Shown piece by piece: positions 26,468 through 35,410 of a stretch of DNA of 64,000 nucleotides (its first letter is position 1; each line of letters begins with the position of its first letter). The stretch is from CAWGQN01 sp963824885. GTDB lineage: Bacteria; Actinomycetota; Actinomycetes; Actinomycetales; Microbacteriaceae. The stretch covers positions 186,001-250,000 of the forward strand of contig CAWGQN010000001.1 in assembly GCA_963824885.1 (NCBI GenBank). Reading direction: 5' to 3'. The translations under genes were made by a program, and so were the position numbers. The notes under the pieces were generated by a model, which saw only the letters and a list, made by a program, of their open reading frames with translations, was not told the origin of the DNA and did not search any database.

Positions 26468-28210
26468 TTAGACGCAGGCGCGGCGGCGCGGCCTGTGGCT
26501 CGCGACTACGAGCAGAGCACCCAGTAGCGTGATCACGCTTGCTCCAATGAGTGTCGGGAGCTGTTCGTTGAAACCCGCCGCAACGAGGGTTGTGACGACC
26601 GGGTTGGTCGTGCACTTGTTATTGTCTGGCAGACACGAATCGGGTAGTGGTTCTCCCGGGTTGACAAGATAATTATCGAGCACGTTATCTCCGCGCTCGC
26701 CGTCCGGTTTGACCTTGACGGTATATGTCACGGTCACCGTCTGATCGGGGGGCAACGTGCCGGTAATAGCAATGAGACCGTTCGAACCATCCGTGACCGT
26801 CAGGCCAGGATCTGAGGATGCGGGAGGCGAAACAATTATTGCATCGTCGAGAGTTCGCGTAATATCGTCGACGCGATTGACCGACCCGCCCGCGCTCGTG
26901 CCGGCAAACGCCACCGTGTACGTGAGTTCTTCACCCGCAACAACCGACGTCGTTGACGGCGGATTCACACTCTTAAAATCAGTCGGAATAGCAACATCGG
27001 TAAAAACACACTGCACATTACGACCCTGTGGACCAGGTGGAGTCGGATACGTAAACGTCCCCGTATTGCCGGTACCAGACGCCACAACCGTGCCCGTGTT
27101 GACGTCCGTACACACCCACGTCGTCACGTAATTACCCAAATCAGTCGTCCCCGCACTCGCCTGATTAATCGAATAACTATTATTCGGCAACGTCAACACC
27201 GGACCCGCAACCTCCGGCTGCACCCCATTACCAGCACCGGCAGTCGTCGCCGTATTACCGAAAGTAACACCCGAACCGGTAATTGACATACCAAACTGAT
27301 CGGTCGGCGCCGCACGACCCTGAATATTCTTCGACACCGACAACGTATTCGGCGACGCACAACTCCCCAAATCAGTAATGAATGCGGCAGGAACAGTGAA
27401 GGTACTCAGAATCGCACCGCTACTCGGGTCAATCTTAATGATTGTGCTCGTGGGCTGGGCCATATTGTTGAGATAGAGGATTCCATCGCTACCAAACGCA
27501 ATGCCATCACTTTGCACTGTCCCCGCGGGCATAACCGCAAGTGTCGTCAAAGGTATAGTCACGTTGCCGGCCGTTGTCGGCGCCGGGATATCCGCCCGGT
27601 AAACGCGTTCGCCCACCACGACGTAAAGGTTTCCCGCTGTATCGAAAACGAAATCACCACTTTCTGCGGTAGGAGCGACGTCAGGAGACAGGGTCCCAAC
27701 TTGGCCGATCATTGTGTTGGTCGCCGGGTTGAAGACCCAGACGTTGCTCACGCCAGGAGTAGTATTATCAGCCATGTAATATAGGCCGTTAAGCGGGTTT
27801 ATTGCGCCGCGCATTACGTTTGTACCAGGAGCGATCCCTGACGGAAATGCCTGAACAGTACCCGTGACTACGTTGTGAACGATAATCTCTACGGTAGCCA
27901 GTCGGAAGGTATACGTGAAAAGCCCCCCTTGCGACACGGCGAGGGCATTATCTCCGATTAGTCCGCCAGCGACCGGCACCGTCGATGATGTTTGAGTGGT
28001 CGTATTGATGGCAGATAAAATTCCTGGAGGGCCCGTGTCATCACTCACCGAATAGAAGGTATTGACGCAAGCCAAGGGGGCAGCCGCGTATGCCGCCGGA
28101 ACACTGAGTGCCATCGGCGCGAGCCCGCCAAGCACCAAAGCAGCAAGTGCGAGACCCGCACGAACAAAGAGCAACCTGTTAACTGACAACGTAATCCCCC
28201 CCCAATTCAC
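26468..28210 (-). CDS. Secreted surface protein with DUF6923/DUF7927-like domains
   Basis: About 573-580 residues. Signal peptide (LALAALVLGGLAPMALS, cut near AYA), then a propeller-like N-terminal region (ACVNTFYSVSDDTGPPGIL), a prealbumin/SpaA-like middle (VSKNIQGRAAPTDQF) and an Ig-like DUF7927-type domain (VTYTVKVKPDGERG). The C-terminus has a hydrophobic span and RPRRR, preceded by QLPTLIG, a poor LPxTG match. Start is GTG 28210 or TTG 28189; the latter has a GGGGGG site. Probably cell-wall or membrane anchored. Confidence 0.8.
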   Translation of the reverse strand: MNWGGITLSVNRLLFVRAGLALAALVLGGLAPMALSVPAAYAAAPLACVNTFYSVSDDTGPPGILSAINTTTQTSSTVPVAGGLIGDNALAVSQGGLFTYTFRLATVEIIVHNVVTGTVQAFPSGIAPGTNVMRGAINPLNGLYYMADNTTPGVSNVWVFNPATNTMIGQVGTLSPDVAPTAESGDFVFDTAGNLYVVVGERVYRADIPAPTTAGNVTIPLTTLAVMPAGTVQSDGIAFGSDGILYLNNMAQPTSTIIKIDPSSGAILSTFTVPAAFITDLGSCASPNTLSVSKNIQGRAAPTDQFGMSITGSGVTFGNTATTAGAGNGVQPEVAGPVLTLPNNSYSINQASAGTTDLGNYVTTWVCTDVNTGTVVASGTGNTGTFTYPTPPGPQGRNVQCVFTDVAIPTDFKSVNPPSTTSVVAGEELTYTVAFAGTSAGGSVNRVDDITRTLDDAIIVSPPASSDPGLTVTDGSNGLIAITGTLPPDQTVTVTYTVKVKPDGERGDNVLDNYLVNPGEPLPDSCLPDNNKCTTNPVVTTLVAAGFNEQLPTLIGASVITLLGALLVVASHRPRRRACV

Positions 28211-28371
28211 CGACCCCCCGGGCCAATGACGCGTTACCTCACGTGCACACTACCAGGCCAAATGCGAAACCACGCACATTCACCACGGAAATTTCCCGAC
28301 AACCTCGAAAAAAATCCACACACCCGGCCACACAAGAACTTCGGCCCCGCCCGTGAGCGGTTCTGCCGCAG

Positions 28372-28444
28372 TGCACCCCCCGGGACTCGAACCCGGAACC
28401 CACTGATTAAGAGTCAGTTGCTCTGCCGATTGAGCTAGAGGTGC
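28372..28444 (-). tRNA. tRNA-Lys (CTT)
   Basis: 73 bases: acceptor GCACCTC pairs with GGGGTGC, D arm with AGCTCAATCGGCAGAGC, anticodon loop ACTCTTAAT giving CTT, and T arm GGGTTCGAGTCCC. CCA is not encoded. Confidence 0.95.
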
Positions 28445-28580
28445 AATCTGGTGTCGCTGCAGTGCCAACGCCGGGCATCAACCGTAGCATTTTCCGGGTG
28501 AACGACGCCAACCGCACGGACCGCGGTCTCGCGCGCGTGGATGCGTGTCACGTTCACCGCGCAGAGACTGCCATACTCCA

Positions 28581-29722
28581 ATGGTGTCCATTCCCGAAGT
28601 GGTATTCAGCCGACCGTATCGCGCGGATGGCGAACTGTCTCGCCTCAATCGGGTTCTCGAATCCGACCACGTGCACGGTGACGGCCCCATGACCGCGAGC
28701 GCGACGGCGCGATTGCGGACCATCACGGGCGCGAATCGCATTTTCATGACCACGTCGTGCACGCACGCTCTCGAAATGGCGGCCCTTCTTCTCGGCGTCG
28801 AGACCGGCGACGAGGTGATTTTGCCGAGTTTCACTTTTCCGTCGGCCGCCGCGGCAATTGCGCTCCGGGGCGCGCGGTGCGTGTTCGTTGATATTGATCC
28901 GGCGACCGCAACAATCGAGCCCGCGGCGGTCGAAGCGGCCATGACGCCGCGCACGAAAGCCGTTTCGATTTTGCACTACGGCGGCGTCGCGGCCGATATG
29001 GGCCCGCTCCTCGCGCTGTCGCAGCGCCACGCGATTCCTCTCATTGAGGACAACGCGCACGGTTTGGGGGGACCTGGAACGGACGCCAGCTTGGCACTCT
29101 CGGCGTGTTCGGCACGCAAAGTTTTCACGACACCAAGAACGTCCACTGTGGAGAAGGCGGTGCGCTTCTCGTCAATGACGAGCGATACAGCGCACGTGCA
29201 GAGATCATGCGTGAGAAGGGCACCGATCGAGCCCAATTCTTGCGCGGACAAACCGATAAATATACGTGGACCGACATTGGTTCGAGCTACCTCCCGAGCG
29301 AACTCAACGCGGCGGTGCTCGACTCCCAATTGGCCGCGTTCGACACGATTCAGACCCTCCGCCACGACATTTGGAACACCTACGCCGCCGAGCTCGCAAA
29401 CTGGGCCAACGCGCGCGACATTACGCTCATGCGCGTGCCTCACGCGCGAGAACACACGGCGCACTTGTTTTACGTGCTTTTGCCCAACCACGCTGAACAG
29501 CGAGCATTCATTGAACACATGCGCGCCCGCGGCGTTGCGACGCCGTTCCACTATCTTCCCCTCGACTCGAGTCCGGCAGGGCTCCGTTTCGGGCGCACGC
29601 CCGAGCGATGCACCGTCGCGGCGGACTTCTCGAGCAGGCTCGCCCGCTTGCCAATCTGGGCCGGACTTCCGCGCGAACAGCTCGACCACGTCATTGCGAG
29701 CGTCAAGTCGTGGCACGCGTGA
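28581..29722 (+). CDS. wecE: dTDP-4-amino-4,6-dideoxygalactose transaminase, frameshifted at G6
   Basis: PLP-dependent DegT/DnrJ/EryC1/StrS aminotransferase for dTDP-sugar synthesis, probably for cell-surface glycan. The first frame gives FMTTSCTHALEMAALLL, FTFPSAAAAI and IEDNAHGLGG. After G6 at 29066-29071 the -1 frame gives TWNGRQLGTLGVFGTQSFHD (the PLP lysine follows as TKN), then MREKGTDRAQFLRGQTDKYT, a WecE/RffA signature. One extra G would restore a 381-residue protein. GTG 28584 is an alternative start. The end overlaps hisN by 4 bases. Confidence 0.8.
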
Positions 29723-30531
29723 TTATCGACGATCTCGAGTGTGCGCTGGCCGTCGCCGATCTCGCCGACAGTCTCTCACTCGCGAGGTTTCGCGCTCCCG
29801 ATCTCGTTGTCTCGACGAAACACGATGCAACACCCGTGACCGATGCAGACACCGCGGTCGAACGCGCAATTCGCGACGCACTCGCCCACTCGCGCCCCGA
29901 CGACTCCATTCTCGGGGAAGAATATGGCGGCACGAGAACATCTTCTCGACAGTGGATCGTCGACCCCATTGACGGCACCGCAAATTTTCTGCGCGGCGTG
30001 CCGGTGTGGGGAACGCTCATTGCGCTCGCGGTTGACGGGCGACCGGTCGTCGGAGTCGTCAGCGCGCCCGCTCTCGGTTCTCGATGGTGGGCGGCGACCG
30101 GGCACGGCGCGTGGTCGAAAGCGACGAACCACAGCGCGTCGCGCGCGCGTCGACTCACGGTGTCGAGCGTCGACGACCTCGCCGACGCGTCCGTCAGCTA
30201 CAACAACCTCAAAGGCTGGGATGACGCGGGGCGACTGACCGCCCTCGTCGCGTTGTCGCGGAGTGTCGGGCGCACACGCGCGTACGGTGACATGTGGTCG
30301 TACATGCTCGTCGCGGAGGGCGCGATTGACATTGCCGCCGAGTTCGACTTGCAGCCGTACGATGTGGCGGCGGTCATTCCCATCGTCGAAGAAGCGGGAG
30401 GCCGATTCACGACCATTGACGGTTGCGACGGCCCGTGGGGCGGCAGCGCGCTTGCGACCAATGGGCGCCTCCACGACGCGGTCGGCGTGATTGTCGCGAC
30501 ACGCGGCACCGCACCGGGCGGCGAGAAATAA
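29719..30531 (+). CDS. hisN: Inositol-monophosphatase-family histidinol phosphatase
   Basis: 270 residues. Metal-binding motifs GEEYGG and WIVDPIDGTANF, and the late LQPYDVAAVIPIV, place it in the IMPase family; actinobacterial members like this are HisN histidinol-phosphate phosphatases. GTG 29719 overlaps the aminotransferase TGA (GTGA). Other sugar-phosphate substrates remain possible. Confidence 0.8.
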   Translation: MIIDDLECALAVADLADSLSLARFRAPDLVVSTKHDATPVTDADTAVERAIRDALAHSRPDDSILGEEYGGTRTSSRQWIVDPIDGTANFLRGVPVWGTLIALAVDGRPVVGVVSAPALGSRWWAATGHGAWSKATNHSASRARRLTVSSVDDLADASVSYNNLKGWDDAGRLTALVALSRSVGRTRAYGDMWSYMLVAEGAIDIAAEFDLQPYDVAAVIPIVEEAGGRFTTIDGCDGPWGGSALATNGRLHDAVGVIVATRGTAPGGEK

Positions 30532-30567
30532 CCGCGGGGACCGAGCGCGTGCGCGGTATCCGCACGA

Positions 30568-30945
30568 TTACCGCAGTGACCCCAGCCACCACCCGAGGGC
30601 GGCGGCGACAACGCTCGCACCGAGCATACCCACGCTGTTTAAGAGCGCCAACAGAGAGCGACGCTGCTGAATGAGGCGCACCGTTTCTAGACTCGCGGTA
30701 CTGAACGTCGTGTACCCGCCGAGACACCCGGCACCGACGATCAGATCGAGGTCGCGAGCGACCGCGCCCGTCGCCGAGAGGCCCACGATCACCCCGAGAA
30801 GGAGCGAACCGCTCACATTGATGATCGTTGTTCCGAGCGGGTAGACGATCGGAACCCGTGATCGCACGAAACCGTCGAGTGCGAAACGCGCGACGGCCCC
30901 CACGCCCCCAGAAAGCGCGAGAAGCGCGAAAACGAAAACACTCAC
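30568..30945 (-). CDS. crcB: Fluoride channel CrcB/Fluc, second gene
   Basis: 125 residues with four membrane helices. GGVGAVARFALD, the TIINVSGSLLLG asparagine/serine region and GGYTTFSTASLE are the Fluc signatures. It starts at GTG 30945, overlapping the first crcB stop (GTGA). Tandem pairs of this kind form heterodimeric fluoride exporters. Confidence 0.9.
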   Translation of the reverse strand: MSVFVFALLALSGGVGAVARFALDGFVRSRVPIVYPLGTTIINVSGSLLLGVIVGLSATGAVARDLDLIVGAGCLGGYTTFSTASLETVRLIQQRRSLLALLNSVGMLGASVVAAALGWWLGSLR

Positions 30946-31505
30946 TGTTCGCCTCGTGTTCGAGACGCTCGGCGCGCACCCGCCGCGCCCGCGTTGCGTC
31001 GAGCAGCGCACACGATTCCCGCCCACGCGGCGGCCGCACCGACCATGATCGTGCCAATTGAGTAACCGAGGGCCGTCATGGGGCGATTCGCTTCGATCAG
31101 GCGAGCGGAATCCATTGCGAGCGCGCCGTACGTCGTGAATCCTCCGAGCAGCCCGGTTCCAACAAACACGCGAAGCGCGCGGCGCACGCTCGAGCGGGGT
31201 CGATCCGTGAGCAGCGCTTCGACGAGCACACCCAAAGAAAAGGCCCCGACGACGTTAATGCCGAGTGTGACAACCGATACACCCGATGCGACCGGAACGG
31301 TCATGGTAAGGATTTCACGTAGAGCGGTTCCGACGGCTCCGCCGACAAACACGAGTCCCGCGTTTCGCCACCGAAATTGGCTTGGCTCGCGGGCCTCGCG
31401 ACGATCATCAATTTCTATGTCGCTATCGACGGGGAGTTGATTGCTCACCGAAAAAGCGGATCTTCTCAATCGTCGCGTCATAGAAGGTGCTCTGCCCATC
31501 GACAT
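30942..31505 (-). CDS. crcB: Fluoride channel CrcB/Fluc, first gene
   Basis: 187 residues from ATG 31505, with ATG 31481 as an alternative; ribosome sites are weak. The N-terminal ~50 residues are hydrophilic, followed by GGAVGTALREIL, GINVVGAFSLGVL and GGFTTYGALAMDS. The tail after the fourth helix is arginine/alanine-rich. No fluoride riboswitch consensus was found upstream. Confidence 0.88.
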   Translation of the reverse strand: MSMGRAPSMTRRLRRSAFSVSNQLPVDSDIEIDDRREAREPSQFRWRNAGLVFVGGAVGTALREILTMTVPVASGVSVVTLGINVVGAFSLGVLVEALLTDRPRSSVRRALRVFVGTGLLGGFTTYGALAMDSARLIEANRPMTALGYSIGTIMVGAAAAWAGIVCAARRNAGAAGARRASRTRGEQ

Positions 31506-31590
31506 GTCCAGAGGTTCATTTTACGCCGTCAACAGAGATATGAGCGGACGATGAACGCACGCGAGATATGCCTCGATCCCGCGTGCGAAA

Positions 31591-31610
31591 TGGTACGATA
31601 TTCAGTACCA
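31591..31610 (+). promoter_or_regulatory. Inverted repeat upstream of yefM-yoeB
   Basis: TGGTAC and GTACCA arms separated by 8 bases, centred about 28 bases before the antitoxin ATG. This is where YefM-type antitoxins autoregulate, so it is a likely operator. Confidence 0.5.
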
Positions 31611-31628
31611 CTATGTGAAGGGTTCCTC

Positions 31629-31874
31629 ATGGCAATCACTGCTTCGCGCGCTCGATCCGAGCTTTTCCCGCTAATTGATCAGGTCAATGAGGACCACGCT
31701 CCCGTTGAGATTGTTTCAAAAAAGGGTAGCGCCATTCTTATGTCGCTGGCAGATTACGAAGCGCTGGAAGAAACCGCGTATTTGTTGCGAACACCGGCGA
31801 ACGCTTCCCACCTCCTTGAAAGCATTGCCCAACACCGAGCGGGCACCGCTGCCGCGCGTGAACTTTCCGAGTGA
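31629..31874 (+). CDS. yefM: YefM/Phd-family antitoxin
   Basis: 81 residues: N-terminal DNA-binding MAITASRARSELFPLIDQV, then a central YefM motif EIVSKKGSAILMSLADYEAL, and a C-terminal toxin-binding tail. GAAGGG precedes ATG 31629. It represses its own operon and neutralises YoeB. It is fused to the toxin gene by a GTGA overlap. Confidence 0.92.
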   Translation: MAITASRARSELFPLIDQVNEDHAPVEIVSKKGSAILMSLADYEALEETAYLLRTPANASHLLESIAQHRAGTAAARELSE

Positions 31875-32125
31875 ATGTCGTCTTTACCGACAAAGCGTGG
31901 GACGACTACGAGTATTGGGCGAGAACGGACAAAGCGATGGTTAAACGAATCAATCACCTCATTAACCAGTGCCGCCGAGAACCGTTTTTCGGTGTTGGAA
32001 AGCCTGAAGCGCTGAAACACCAGCTTGCCGGATATTGTTCACGGCGTATCACCGACGAACACCGTCTTGTTTACGCCGTCGAGGAACACGACCTCGTCAT
32101 CGTCGCCGCCCGCCACCACTACTAA
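31871..32125 (+). CDS. yoeB: YoeB-family mRNA interferase toxin
   Basis: 84 residues of the RelE/YoeB fold. WDDYEYWARTDKAMVKRINH is at the N-terminus, then KPEALKHQLAGYCSRRI and HRLVYAV, with the C-terminal RHHY carrying the general acid-base histidine and tyrosine. It cleaves mRNA at the ribosome. Start GTG 31871 overlaps the antitoxin stop. Confidence 0.93.
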   Translation: MNVVFTDKAWDDYEYWARTDKAMVKRINHLINQCRREPFFGVGKPEALKHQLAGYCSRRITDEHRLVYAVEEHDLVIVAARHHY

Positions 32126-32174
32126 CACACAGGGTTGGTCAACAAAGCCGAGCGTAGCGTGCGATGGCGGCCAG

Positions 32175-32545
32175 TGGTGGAGATGGGGGGAATCGAACCC
32201 CCGTCCACTGCTGTGATTCTGCGCCTTCTACGGGCGTAGCCTGTGAGGCGTTCTACTCGGCTCCGACCGTTGTCACAGGCACCTCGGTCGACAAGCCCAG
32301 TCTCAGTGTGAGTCCCGCGGTGCCCCAAGACACAACACCGCAGCAAGCTCCCTCAATGACGCCAGAGTCCGGGGCGAGAGCACACCCGGCCTGACGGACT
32401 TACGGCCTCTTACTTATACAGCAAGAGCGAAGTCGGTGCGTTTTGAATTGGCACCTATAGTGTGCGGAGAGCGTTCACGAGATAACTCCGCATCCTCGGC
32501 CCGCTTCTCACAGTTTCGCAAGCAGTGTCGAAACCGATCATCCCC
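32175..32545 (-). ncRNA. ssrA: tmRNA (ssrA)
   Basis: 371 bases. The 5' GGGGATG pairs with the 3' CATCTCC, followed by discriminator A and encoded CCA; the T arm is GGGGGTTCGATTCCCCC. The tag reading frame (32414-32452) encodes ANSKRTDFALAV and ends TAA. It rescues stalled ribosomes with SmpB, encoded 187 bases upstream on the same strand. The tag differs from the usual ALAA ending. Confidence 0.96.
32414..32452 (-). other. tmRNA tag reading frame
   Basis: Resume codon GCC, then codons for NSKRTDFALAV and TAA. The C-terminal Val in place of the usual Ala could alter recognition by ClpX or other proteases. Confidence 0.85.
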
Positions 32546-32731
32546 GCGATATGCCCCGATAGCGACGTATCGGAGAGCTGGGCCACCATCACACGCTATT
32601 GAATTGTCAAATACGGCCGACGACAAATAAATCGCGGACACGCTAGGATACAACACTGAATGGGGTTCTCTTGTTCCCCACGTGATTGAGAGTCGAGAAA
32701 ACCACGAACGCTCGAGAAATCGACCGCGTCG

Positions 32732-33208
32732 TTAGTCGCCGAGGCGACGCCTGCTAGACATTGCCCGCTCGGCCTCTCGACGATCCTGGCGCTCGCGAAG
32801 CGCGTGACGCTTGTCGTACTCGCGCTTGCCCTTCGCGATCGCGATTTCGACTTTCGCGCGGCCGTCGCTGAAATAGATCGAAAGCGGAACGAGCGTATAG
32901 CCGCCCTCTTTCGTCTTGTGGCCGATCTTCACGATTTGCGCTTTGTGGAGCAAGAGTTTTCGTGTGCGCCTCGGAGGGTGATTAGTCCACGTTCCCCCGC
33001 GGTATTCGGGAATGTGGACGCCGTCGAGCCATGCCTCGCCGTGATCAATGAATGCGAATCCGTCCACGAGCGACGCGCGACCCGCGCGCAACGACTTGAC
33101 CTCGGTGCCGGTCAAGACCACACCGGCCTCAAACGTCTCGCCAATTGAATAATCGTGGCGCGCCTTGCGGTTGGTCGCAACGACCGTGCGACCCCGTTCC
33201 CTTGGCAC
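32732..33208 (-). CDS. smpB: SsrA-binding protein SmpB
   Basis: 158 residues. ATNRKARHDYSIGETFEAGV, the VLTGTEVKSLRAGRASLVDG motif, and a basic C-terminal tail (GKREYDKRHALRERQDRREA) that inserts in the mRNA channel. It starts at GTG 33208 with GGGAG 6 bases upstream. It lies between ftsX and ssrA, the usual actinobacterial order. Confidence 0.97.
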   Translation of the reverse strand: MPRERGRTVVATNRKARHDYSIGETFEAGVVLTGTEVKSLRAGRASLVDGFAFIDHGEAWLDGVHIPEYRGGTWTNHPPRRTRKLLLHKAQIVKIGHKTKEGGYTLVPLSIYFSDGRAKVEIAIAKGKREYDKRHALRERQDRREAERAMSSRRRLGD

Positions 33209-33288
33209 GATTCACTCCCGGTCGACTCGCAAACCCCACTCCGACGAATCGGCCTCGCCGCGGGGCGGCCCACTAGTTTAGCGCGGCG

Positions 33289-34203
33289 TTAGACCTTCAA
33301 GTAGCGAGCAATCGCAACATTAGCTGACAGTGCCGCCAACAAAACTCCGACCGCGAGAAGAATGGGCACGACCACGAGCGCATCGCCGACCCCGACAAAC
33401 GACGTCAGCGGGACGTGTGACACAAGATAACCCTGCACAAAGAACTTGACGAGGGACACAATGGCTCCACCGGCCAAGATCGACCCAATGAGCGCCGCGA
33501 AAACTCCCTCGAGAACGAACGGCGTCTGAATAAACCCGTTGGACGCGCCCACCAAGCGCATGATTCCCAGTTCTTTTCGGCGCGAAAACGCCGAGAGCCG
33601 AATCGTTGTCGCGATTAAGAGCGCTGCGGCGATCAGCATGAGCGACGCGATTCCTATTGCCGTGTAGCTCGCGGAATTCAAGATCGCAAAAATCTTGTCG
33701 AGATAGCTTCGCTGATCGACGACGCTCTCGACGCCCGAGAGGCCCGAGAGACTCTCGACCAAAACATCCGATTGCGACGGATTGACCAGATTGATCCAAA
33801 ACGTCTGATTGAGCAAATCGGGAGTCACATACTCGGCGACCGGATTGTCCCGAAATTGCTGTTGAAAATTGGTGAACGCTTGATCGTGCGTCTCAAAATA
33901 CTGTTGTTGAATGAACGGTCTCAAGGTTGGCGACTCGAGTTGGCTTTTAACGAGTGCGATTTGCTGGGCGTTCGCCTCGCCGCCGGTGCAATTGGGGCCC
34001 GACGAGTTCGCTGTGCACAAATAGATTGCGACTTGAGCGCGATCATACCAATAGCTTTTCATTTGGCCGATTTGCATTTGCATGAGAATCGCGGCGCCGA
34101 CAAACGTCAGTGAAATGAACGTCACGAGCACGACCGAGACAACCATTGACGCGTTGCGTCGCAAACCACTCGTCGCTTCCGACCAAATAAGCCCGTATGT
34201 CAT
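33289..34203 (-). CDS. ftsX: Cell-division ABC permease FtsX
   Basis: 304 residues with a first helix (MVVSVVLVTFISLTFVGAAI), an extracellular domain with two cysteines (YLCTANSSGPNCTGG) and three C-terminal helices with SRRKELGIMRLVGASNGFIQ. With FtsE it activates peptidoglycan hydrolases at division. Its ATG overlaps the ftsE stop by 4 bases. Confidence 0.96.
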   Translation of the reverse strand: MTYGLIWSEATSGLRRNASMVVSVVLVTFISLTFVGAAILMQMQIGQMKSYWYDRAQVAIYLCTANSSGPNCTGGEANAQQIALVKSQLESPTLRPFIQQQYFETHDQAFTNFQQQFRDNPVAEYVTPDLLNQTFWINLVNPSQSDVLVESLSGLSGVESVVDQRSYLDKIFAILNSASYTAIGIASLMLIAAALLIATTIRLSAFSRRKELGIMRLVGASNGFIQTPFVLEGVFAALIGSILAGGAIVSLVKFFVQGYLVSHVPLTSFVGVGDALVVVPILLAVGVLLAALSANVAIARYLKV

Positions 34204-35357
34204 CGAGTCGGACCCACGTCTTGCTCACCGGTTTGGTCGGCAGAATCGCCCGGCGCGCGCAATCCGAGGCGTTCGGCAAGCGTCAATTGCTCGGCGAGCG
34301 GATTGTCCTCGATTTCGCCGTGCATCCGTGGCCCCGCGTCCGCGGGCCCCAATCGTTCACTCCACCCTCCGCGCGGATTGGGTGTGCCACGCTTCGCCCG
34401 ATCTCGCGATGAGGGCGGAGCGTCGGCGCTTCGAAACGCGTGGGTCGCAATTCGAATCGAACCCGAATCAGGAACGCCCGGAATCGGCGCGTCGGGAATT
34501 GCCTCGCGCGGTGCGGACGCCGATTGCTCGAGAACCGGAGCGGGTGTTGGCCGTGCGTCACGAGCGCGACCGGGCGCCTCGGTCGGTGTCGCGTGCGAAA
34601 CCGGAACGTCCTCGCGCGCTCGCCGGGGAGCATTCGACGCGCGTTTCGAGCGGTCGAGGCCCGCGATTGCCCCGGTATCGCCGTAACCACCGCGACTCTC
34701 ATCGCGCACGATTTCTCCGCCCACGAGTTCGACCACGCGCCGCTGCATGTGATCGACAATCCCCGCCTCGTGCGTCGCCATAATGACCGTCGTGCCCCCC
34801 TCATTGATTCGCTCCAAGAGGGCCATGATTCCCGCGCTCGTTGTCGGGTCGAGGTTTCCCGTCGGTTCATCGGCAAGCAACAGGGCGGGCTTGTTGACGA
34901 CGGCGCGCGCGATTGCGACGCGCTGTTGCTCTCCGCCCGACAGCTCGTGCGGCAAACGCGCCGATTTTCCGTCGAGGCCGACCATACCGAGCACGTCGGG
35001 GATCGCCTCTTGGATAAAGCCCGCTGATTTTCCAATAACTTGAAGAGAGAACGCGACGTTTTCGAAGACCGACTTGTTGGGAAGCAATCGAAAGTCCTGA
35101 AAGACCACGCCAAGATTGCGCCGAAAATAGGGAACTTTGCGGGTCGAGATCGAATCGAGTTTTTGACCGAGAACGTGAATCGTGCCCGCGGTCGGTCTTT
35201 CTTCTCTCAATATCAACTGAAGACAACTCGACTTGCCCGAACCGGACGCGCCCACCAGAAAAACAAACTCCGCGCGGTTCACGGTGAGGTTTATTCCGCT
35301 CAGCGCGGGTCGAGCAGTGCCCGGGTAGCGCTTGGAGACGTTTTCGAAGAGGATCAT
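34200..35357 (-). CDS. ftsE: Cell-division ATPase FtsE with long C-terminal extension
   Basis: 385 residues. The ATPase core has Walker A GASGSGKSS, Q-loop VFQDFRLLPNKSV, signature LSGGEQQRV, Walker B ALLLADEPTGNLD, and ATHEAGIVD. The family is normally about 229 residues; here ~155 residues of Pro/Ala/Arg-rich, probably disordered sequence follow. ATG 35357 is chosen by the family start MILFENVSKRYPG. Confidence 0.95.
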   Translation of the reverse strand: MILFENVSKRYPGTARPALSGINLTVNRAEFVFLVGASGSGKSSCLQLILREERPTAGTIHVLGQKLDSISTRKVPYFRRNLGVVFQDFRLLPNKSVFENVAFSLQVIGKSAGFIQEAIPDVLGMVGLDGKSARLPHELSGGEQQRVAIARAVVNKPALLLADEPTGNLDPTTSAGIMALLERINEGGTTVIMATHEAGIVDHMQRRVVELVGGEIVRDESRGGYGDTGAIAGLDRSKRASNAPRRAREDVPVSHATPTEAPGRARDARPTPAPVLEQSASAPREAIPDAPIPGVPDSGSIRIATHAFRSADAPPSSRDRAKRGTPNPRGGWSERLGPADAGPRMHGEIEDNPLAEQLTLAERLGLRAPGDSADQTGEQDVGPTR

Positions 35358-35410
35358 GGCGACTTCGAGCCTAAACAGAACCGCGACCTTTCGACGACGC
35401 GACTCACCCC

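Noticed and set aside
26468..26520. LPxTG sortase signal in the surface protein
   Set aside because: The motif is LPTLIG; the Gly is misplaced, so only a membrane anchor is supported.
31506..31630. Fluoride riboswitch before crcB
   Set aside because: The expected conserved fluoride-aptamer bases were not found on the minus strand upstream of the first crcB gene.
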